The translations under genes were made by a program, and so were the position numbers. A model generated the notes under the pieces. That model saw only the letters and a list, made by a program, of their open reading frames with translations, was not told the origin of the DNA and made no database searches. Positions 59,181-64,000 of a stretch of 64,000 nucleotides of DNA are shown here, one piece after another (the stretch's first letter is position 1; the number at the start of each line of letters is the position of its first letter). The DNA comes from Microtetraspora fusca (lineage in GTDB: Bacteria; Actinomycetota; Actinomycetes; Streptosporangiales; Streptosporangiaceae), in the NCBI RefSeq assembly GCF_001570365.1, contig NZ_BBYK01000039.1, positions 310,001-374,000 on the forward strand, read 5' to 3'.

Positions 59181-59839
59181 TCCGGGTCCTCCTGGCCGAC
59201 GACCAGGCCCTGGTGCGCGGCGGCTTCCGCTCCATCCTCGAGGGCCAGCCCGACATCGAGGTCGTGGGAGAGGCGGCCGACGGCGGCGAGGCGGTGGTCG
59301 CCGCGCTGACCGGCGACCCGGACGTGGTCGTGATGGACATACGGATGCCCCGGGTCGACGGCATCGAGGCCACCCGGCGGCTGCTCGCCGACGGGCGCAG
59401 TCGGGCGCGGGTGCTGATCCTGACCACGTTCGACCACGACGAGTACGTCTACGAGGCGCTGCGCGCCGGCGCCAGCGGCTTCCTGCTCAAGACCGCACCG
59501 CCCCGGCAGCTCGCGGACGCCATCCGCACCGTCGCGGCGGGCGAGGCGCTCCTCGCCCCGGAGATCACGCGGCTGCTGATCGAGGACTATGTACGCCGCC
59601 CCCGCCCCTCGGCCGCCGCCCCTGCGGGCTTGAACCAGCTGACCCCGCGGGAGCTGGAGGTGCTGGTGATGATCGCCCGTGGACTGTCGAACGCCGAGAT
59701 CGGCGCCGCCCTGTTCCTCAGCGAACCGACCATCAAGACGCATGTGACCCACGTCCTGGCCAAGCTGACCCTGCGCGACCGCGTTCAGGCGGTGGTGTTC
59801 GCCTACGAGTGCGGACTGATCCGCCCCGGCGGGCCCTGA
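59177..59839 (+). CDS. NarL/FixJ response regulator
   Basis: A 220-residue regulator. The GTG overlaps the kinase stop (GTGA). The receiver has ADD near the start, the phosphoacceptor Asp54 (VVMDIRMP) and Lys in FLLKTAPP. The LuxR-type HTH is LTPRELEVLVMIARGLSNAEI with TIKTHVTHVLAKL. It forms a complete two-component pair. Confidence 0.94.
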   Translation: MIRVLLADDQALVRGGFRSILEGQPDIEVVGEAADGGEAVVAALTGDPDVVVMDIRMPRVDGIEATRRLLADGRSRARVLILTTFDHDEYVYEALRAGASGFLLKTAPPRQLADAIRTVAAGEALLAPEITRLLIEDYVRRPRPSAAAPAGLNQLTPRELEVLVMIARGLSNAEIGAALFLSEPTIKTHVTHVLAKLTLRDRVQAVVFAYECGLIRPGGP

Positions 59840-59927
59840 TACGGCCTCGGTCCCGTACCGAACGCGCCGAGGCGCCGGCCACTACGACGAGCTACGCCGG
59901 CACACCTCGGTGATGGTCACGTGCTCA

Positions 59928-60476
59928 TTACCGCCGCCCGCCGAACTCCCAGTCGTGGACCTCGATGTCGGCGTACCGGTCCGGGGTCAGGACGGCGCGT
60001 GCCGCATCCGGGTCCGGCGCCCGGACCAGCAGCGCCGTACCCAGCCAGGTGGTGCCGTCGTCGGACAGCAGTGGCCCATACGCGATCAGTTCGTCCTGGC
60101 CGGACGGCGGGACAAGGTCGGCAGCCTGCCCGGAGCCGAGGCCCAGCACGAGATACCGGTTGCCGCCCTCTCGGCCGCCAGGGAAATCCCACATGGTGCG
60201 CCCCAGCACGTTGCGCCATCGGCGCAACACCACATCCCGATATACACCGGCCTGATAGTTGGGCTCGTCGAAGACGAACGCACGCGCAGTGGCGACATCT
60301 GGCAGGTCGAGGATGTGCACGCTGCCGGTGGCCGTGTCGCTGCCGGGGCCGAAGGTCGGGCCACGGGCGATCATTTCCGCCGCGTACCGGTCCATGTAGG
60401 ACCAGTGCTCTTCCAGCAGCTCGTCGCGCAGCGCCGCGGAGTCAGGCCGATCACGGTGATAACAGAAGAACTCCAT
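59928..60476 (-). CDS. Tandem YCII-domain protein
   Basis: A 182-residue protein of two YCII (EthD-like) barrels: MEFFCYHRDRPDSAALRDELLEEH with SVHILDLPDVATARAFVFDEP (quoted in part), then YLVLGLGSGQAADLV with ALLVRAPDPDAARAVL. YCII domains carry a His-Asp pair; a catalytic role is uncertain. The ATG at 60476 is preferred. Convergent with the response regulator. Confidence 0.76.
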   Translation of the reverse strand: MEFFCYHRDRPDSAALRDELLEEHWSYMDRYAAEMIARGPTFGPGSDTATGSVHILDLPDVATARAFVFDEPNYQAGVYRDVVLRRWRNVLGRTMWDFPGGREGGNRYLVLGLGSGQAADLVPPSGQDELIAYGPLLSDDGTTWLGTALLVRAPDPDAARAVLTPDRYADIEVHDWEFGGRR

Positions 60477-60502
60477 GCCGAGATTACCTACCACGGACTC
60501 GG

Positions 60503-60665
60503 CGACAGCTACGAGGAGGGCGGGGACAGGCCGGGCATGGCACCTCTGTCAGAGCAGCCCGTGCGGGTGATCACGGTGTCAATAGCGTGCCATTAAGGAC
60601 GTTCAGTCACGGTCACTCGCGGGCTGTCGGCAATACGGAGCCCAGAGCCTCACCCAGGCGTAGGC
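60503..60665. repeat. Right-end repeat copy D, degenerate
   Basis: 60503-60580 matches 51041-51120 with gaps; then one intact GCCATTAA arm and TCAGTCACGGTCACTCGCGG as in the other copies. The hairpin and att core are lost. It marks the old end of the third unit. Confidence 0.7.
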
Positions 60666-60719
60666 CGGGCACGTCTATTCGGGATGCGATGACAGATCGC
60701 GCGCAGGCAGACTGTGCGG

Positions 60720-61577
60720 ATGAGCGTGGACACGTCTACGTCGCCGCAGGAGCGAGCCCTCCGCCACGTCGAGGCCCTGTCGTCAGGGGACCCGCTCGAC
60801 CCTCGGTTGCAGGTGACGCTCAACTTCCACCCTGACCGCTTGGTCGGCGGCCGGCAGATCCTGCTCAGGCTGGCCGACGACGGCGTCTACGTGTCGCAAT
60901 TCGTCACCGGAACGAGCAACGGGGGACTCACCGCTCATCCCGGCGGCGACCGGTGGCGCTGGGAAAGCAGGATCTTCGGTGGCGCGTACGACCATGCGCC
61001 TGCCGAGGAGCGCCCCGTCTACGGTGCGCTGAACTTCCGGCGCAAGTCCATCGGCGCCGCGCCGCGGTTTGGCTCCGCCCACTTCAAGCTGACGGCCGAG
61101 ACTCTTCGGCGAACCACATTCTGCTACCCAGACAGCTTCTTCGAACCCTCGGCGTTCGGCGTCGCGTCCCGCATGGCGCTGATCGAACTGGCCGAAGCTG
61201 ACGACCAGGACCTCCTGGACGACTACATCGAGGCGCAGGTGCACGGGCCGGTCAGGCTCGACCGGGACGTGGAGGCCCTGTTCCTCGACCCGAGCTATCG
61301 CGGCACGGCCGTGGAGGCTGCGGCCCGCCGGCTTCCGTGCGCCCTGAAGTGGCATTCCGGATTTCGTCTCACGATCGATCATCTGCGGCGCCACCCGAAC
61401 TACCGGGGACAGGAGTACGTAGCGCTCGGCGCCGAGATCGCGGTCGACGGCCTGCTCGATCCGCGGATCATCGGAGACGCTGCCCGCACTGGACGCTACG
61501 ACGTGCAGGCGCTGAAGAAGGTCTGGCACTGCGTGGCGTGCTTCGGCTCGCCTCTGCTCCCGGCCGGCGAGTGCTGA
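60720..61577 (+). CDS. DUF3626 protein
   Basis: A 285-residue protein (ATG 60720; GTG 60714 possible). The DUF3626 core is clear: VTLNFHPDRL, VSQFVTGTSNGGLTAHPGG, WESRIFGGAYD and RPVYGALNFRRK, then PRFGSAHFKL and TTFCYPDSFF. The family has conserved His/Arg/Asp residues suggesting an enzyme, perhaps toxin-like, but no function is proven. Confidence 0.88.
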   Translation: MSVDTSTSPQERALRHVEALSSGDPLDPRLQVTLNFHPDRLVGGRQILLRLADDGVYVSQFVTGTSNGGLTAHPGGDRWRWESRIFGGAYDHAPAEERPVYGALNFRRKSIGAAPRFGSAHFKLTAETLRRTTFCYPDSFFEPSAFGVASRMALIELAEADDQDLLDDYIEAQVHGPVRLDRDVEALFLDPSYRGTAVEAAARRLPCALKWHSGFRLTIDHLRRHPNYRGQEYVALGAEIAVDGLLDPRIIGDAARTGRYDVQALKKVWHCVACFGSPLLPAGEC

Positions 61578-61956
61578 TCACCGTCTGCTGACCGCCGTCT
61601 CGACCTCTCGTCGCGGTTGCGGTGCGCTCGCATTACCCAAGGGAAGCGAAGGCCACGCGATGGTTGGCCAAGCAGCAAAGAAGGTGCGGAACGCTGCCGA
61701 GGGCAGCTGATCGGCGCCGCGCCGGGCCGCAGGTCAGAAGCCCACTCCCCCCAACATGATCAATTCCACGAGGTTGGGCGGCGTGCTGCTCGGTGTGAGC
61801 CCGGCGAGGTTTGCCGTGATAACGGCGAATCCTTTCGCGGTGTGGGGGCCTCTTATGGGGTGATGGCCACACTGGCGAAGGAGATGGGGATGAGTGACGT
61901 CGTGATGCCGACTGTGCGGCTGGCGCTCTTCGGGACCTCGTTTCGGCGGCGAGGGC
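61578..61956. other. Intergenic region with AICE-derived fragment
   Basis: No gene found in 379 bp. Bases 61609-61633 are identical to 45524-45548 inside the AICE PP2C gene. Confidence 0.55.
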
Positions 61957-62547
61957 GTGGACGTGGCTGACCGCTCTTGGGCGAGCACGCAGCTCATTGA
62001 GGCCGCACAGGCCGGTGATCGCGAGTCGATCACTGCGGTGCTCCATGGTGCCCATTCTCATGTGCGGCGCTTCGCGGAGCATCTTTGTGCGTCCCCGCAG
62101 GATGCCGAAGACGCCGCGCAGGAAGCGCTGATCATCCTCTACCGGAAGATCGGCTCCCTGCGCGCCACCAGGGCACTGGCATCGTGGATGTTCCAAATCG
62201 TCCGGAACGAGTGCCTGCGCCGCGCTCGAGTGCTGTTCGAGCGTCCTGACGAGGCCGAAGCCGGTCTGGTGACCTCAGCCGAGGACGAGGTCATCCGGCG
62301 TCTGGAAGCCGAACTCGTCGCGAAGGCGATCCAGGAGTTGCCAGATGTTCAGCGCAGAGTATTGATCATGCGGGATGTACTGGGCTACCCGGGGCGGAGC
62401 GTCGCAGGGGCGCTCGGCTTGAGTAACGCCGCGATGAAGTCCCAGCTGCACCGGGCCCGCAACAGGCTTCGCCTCAGCTTGGGCGGCACGACCGGCCCCA
62501 TCGACGGCCGGCATGACCCCGGAACCACCGGCACCTGGCCTGTGTAG
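61957..62547 (+). CDS. ECF-type RNA polymerase sigma factor
   Basis: A 196-residue sigma factor (GTG 61957). Region 2: SHVRRFAEHLCASPQDAEDAAQEAL (in part), with LASWMFQIVRNECLRR; region 4: AIQELPDVQRRVLIMRDVLGY and ALGLSNAAMKSQLHRARNRL (in part). There is no anti-sigma gene beside it. A peroxiredoxin gene follows after 41 bp, suggesting redox control. Confidence 0.92.
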   Translation: MDVADRSWASTQLIEAAQAGDRESITAVLHGAHSHVRRFAEHLCASPQDAEDAAQEALIILYRKIGSLRATRALASWMFQIVRNECLRRARVLFERPDEAEAGLVTSAEDEVIRRLEAELVAKAIQELPDVQRRVLIMRDVLGYPGRSVAGALGLSNAAMKSQLHRARNRLRLSLGGTTGPIDGRHDPGTTGTWPV

Positions 62548-62588
62548 ACCGCATTTCCACAACCCGAGTTAGAAGGGGAAGCTTCGCC

Positions 62589-63062
62589 ATGCTCGAAACC
62601 GGATCGCCCGCACCCGACATAGCGCTGGAGGACACCGACGGCCGGGCCGTCCGCCTGTCCGACTTCCAGGGCAATCATGCCGTGCTGATCTATTTCATGC
62701 GGTCGACGTCATGCGCGGTCTGCAACAGGCACGTCCACGACCTCATCCGGCGCCGCAACGAGTTCGCAGCTGACGACGTTCAGGTGCTTGTCGCGGTTCC
62801 TGAGGACCGTCAAGAAGCGGCGGCGTGGAAGGCCAAGCGCCAGGTCCCGTTCCCCGTCCTCGTCGGCCGCCGGGGCACCCCGCACGAGATGATCGGCTTG
62901 AGCAGAAAGGTCTTCGGCTCCCTGCAGCAGTCAGGCAGCATCCTCATCGACTCCCGAGGCGTCATCCGCCACGCTCACGGCGCGACCATGCCCACCAGCG
63001 GCTACGACAAGAAAAGGATCATCGCCGCCGTCCAGGGTCTCCGCACCCGGAAGGGCACCTAG
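62589..63062 (+). CDS. Peroxiredoxin (AhpC/TSA family)
   Basis: A 157-residue thioredoxin-fold peroxidase. ETGSPAPDIALEDTDGRAVRL opens the fold; the active loop is MRSTSCAVCNRHVH, a CxxC replacing the usual PxxxTxxC, so disulfide chemistry rather than classic peroxidase is possible. Probably co-transcribed with the sigma factor. Confidence 0.86.
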   Translation: MLETGSPAPDIALEDTDGRAVRLSDFQGNHAVLIYFMRSTSCAVCNRHVHDLIRRRNEFAADDVQVLVAVPEDRQEAAAWKAKRQVPFPVLVGRRGTPHEMIGLSRKVFGSLQQSGSILIDSRGVIRHAHGATMPTSGYDKKRIIAAVQGLRTRKGT

Positions 63063-63270
63063 ACCAGCCGCCACCTCGTTCCCGAGCTGCGCTACTTCGT
63101 CCAAGGCCCCTACCGCACTCGACCTCCGGTTCCTCCCAGGACAGCTGTATCAGCGTCGTGTCGGCGAGCCGCTCATCTTTCGCGGGTAGTCCGGGCATGG
63201 ATTGCTTGCTCCTTCATTCGATGCCTTTCGACACGTGAGCACGGTTGCCTGTACTTACCGCTGATTCCGG

Positions 63271-63611
63271 AAATGGTTCACGGCAGGGTTGCGGCCGTCG
63301 CCGGCCAACTCGGTGTGCATGGGAAGGCGTGGCGCGGCCAGGTCCGCCAGGCCGAGAGCGACGACAGGAAACGGCCCAGCACCTTCAGCAGGGACGTGGT
63401 TGGGTCTGCTCGGGCCGGCTCACGCGGAGACGGTTACGACAAGGCTCTGGCCGAGAGCCCCACCGACCCGTACAAGACCGATGGGACGGGCCTGGATGAT
63501 GTGGAGATCGCCACCATGGAATAGGTGGACTGCTGCAACAGTCCGCGGTTGCGCAGAGCTTGCCGGGATCTCCCGCCTGCCGAATTCGAGGCGCTGTATC
63601 CGCAGAGAAAT
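63271..63611 (+). pseudogene. IS3-family transposase relic (OrfA joined to OrfB end)
   Basis: The first part, VAAVAGQLGVHGKAWRGQVRQAE, is the HTH of IS3 OrfA. It is joined to the end of OrfB: GDGYDKALAES (with the last catalytic Glu), LDDVEIATMEW-type helix and CRDLPPAEFEALYPQ. An in-frame TAG at 63522 replaces the Trp codon. Everything between is deleted. No terminal repeats were found. The 208 bp before it hold no gene. Confidence 0.8.
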
Positions 63612-63739
63612 CAACCCGGCGCTCTCCGCGCCGGAGCCAACTGCCGTGCCATTACCAGGAGATGAAGCTCGCAGGTCAGGGGCCCGCGCCGCCTCCACTG
63701 CCTGCCCGAGATCGGCGTTGTGATGCATTGCGAGAGTGG

Positions 63740-64000
63740 TCACTGGCAGTTGGCCGGATCCTGGCCTTGGCGGTCGAATTCTTTCCGTGTGATCACGACA
63801 TCAACCCAATCGGGCACCGACCGTTTCTCGTCGTAACGCTGGACCAGCACCGACCCTGGCTTCAGCGTCGCCACACTGTCGGCGGAGAAGCTGACGTAGT
63901 TGGTGTTGACCTGGTTGGAGCCCCGTCCCTGATAACCGAATGCGTGATAGGAAACCCCCGGGCGCAGTACGAACGGCTTTGGCTCCACCGTCCAGCCGTC
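63740..64000 (-). CDS. C-terminal part of a protein cut by the window end
   Basis: The frame is open to the last base, so the start lies outside. It reads GWTVEPKPFVLRPGVSYHAFG, then SFSADSVATLKPGSVLVQRYD and ends in DPANCQ. The beta-rich pattern suggests a secreted or surface domain; no family recognised. Confidence 0.6.
   Translation of the reverse strand, partial: DGWTVEPKPFVLRPGVSYHAFGYQGRGSNQVNTNYVSFSADSVATLKPGSVLVQRYDEKRSVPDWVDVVITRKEFDRQGQDPANCQ

Larger units (their letters stand above)
53312..60665. mobile_element. Decayed third unit, related to the AICE
   Basis: Left end: att core, terminator and integrase C-terminus homologous to the AICE left end. Interior: a relic of the pra promoter and start. 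Right end: degenerate arm region at 60503-60665, with no att core. About 7.3 kb with mostly different cargo. Confidence 0.62.

Overview
The window is high-GC actinobacterial chromosome. Its left end is the core block just after dnaA/dnaN: recF (3' end), a DUF721 gene, gyrB, gyrA, a DUF3566 membrane protein gene and tRNA-Ile(GAU). GTG/TTG starts, ATGA overlaps, DUF397/DUF5753-type regulators, a DLW-39 gene and an actinomycete integrative conjugative element (AICE) point to a mycelial actinomycete, most probably of the Streptosporangiales; the genus is not resolved. All work was done by eye, with no database search.

Region 1 (1-6.8 kb) is replication and gyrase housekeeping. Region 2 (6.8-38.4 kb) is lineage-specific chromosome lying between tRNA-Ile and the conserved DLW-39/tRNA-Ala end. 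It holds an autoregulated ArsR-SRPBCC repressor with a flavin-type oxidase, a LysR/racemase pair, small stress or DUF genes, a secreted protease cluster (S1 protease, LysR, and a giant M4-M28 fusion, both proteases with the same C-terminal carbohydrate-binding module), an MFS exporter, an S1-like protein lacking its catalytic serine, and a tightly packed four-gene operon (ThDP enzyme, FAD/FeS dehydrogenase, enolase-superfamily enzyme, GH15 glycosidase). A CPBP protease, PadR and membrane protein set, DUF397, an RsbW-like ATPase, DLW-39 and a HAD phosphatase follow.

Region 3 (38.4-60.7 kb) is a mobile-DNA accretion at tRNA-Ala(UGC). An apparently intact AICE (38469-51267) carries int, xis, a RepSA-like initiator, a zinc-ribbon protein, a TraSA/FtsK-type DNA pump, a Pra-like activator and a regulatory half (PP2C-like, HTH regulator, RsbW-like ATPase, XRE-DUF5753). 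After its right att come two one-kilobase units, each made of att core, hairpin terminator, a toxin-antitoxin pair, arm repeats, a hairpin and the next att core, with no integrase. A third, decayed unit (53312 to about 60665) has the last ~27 codons of an integrase, a relic of the pra promoter and start codon, a kinase-like gene, secreted proteins, a two-component system and a degenerate right end. A 3' tRNA fragment of a different identity near 50.0 kb records another integration event.

Region 4 (60.7-64 kb) has a DUF3626 gene, an ECF sigma factor followed by a peroxiredoxin, an IS3-family relic and a gene cut by the window end.

The most distinctive feature is the serial array of integrase-less att cassettes. 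Their arm repeats, base-paired hairpins and private terminators are conserved while their cargo differs, as expected of small units mobilised in trans by the neighbouring AICE integrase.
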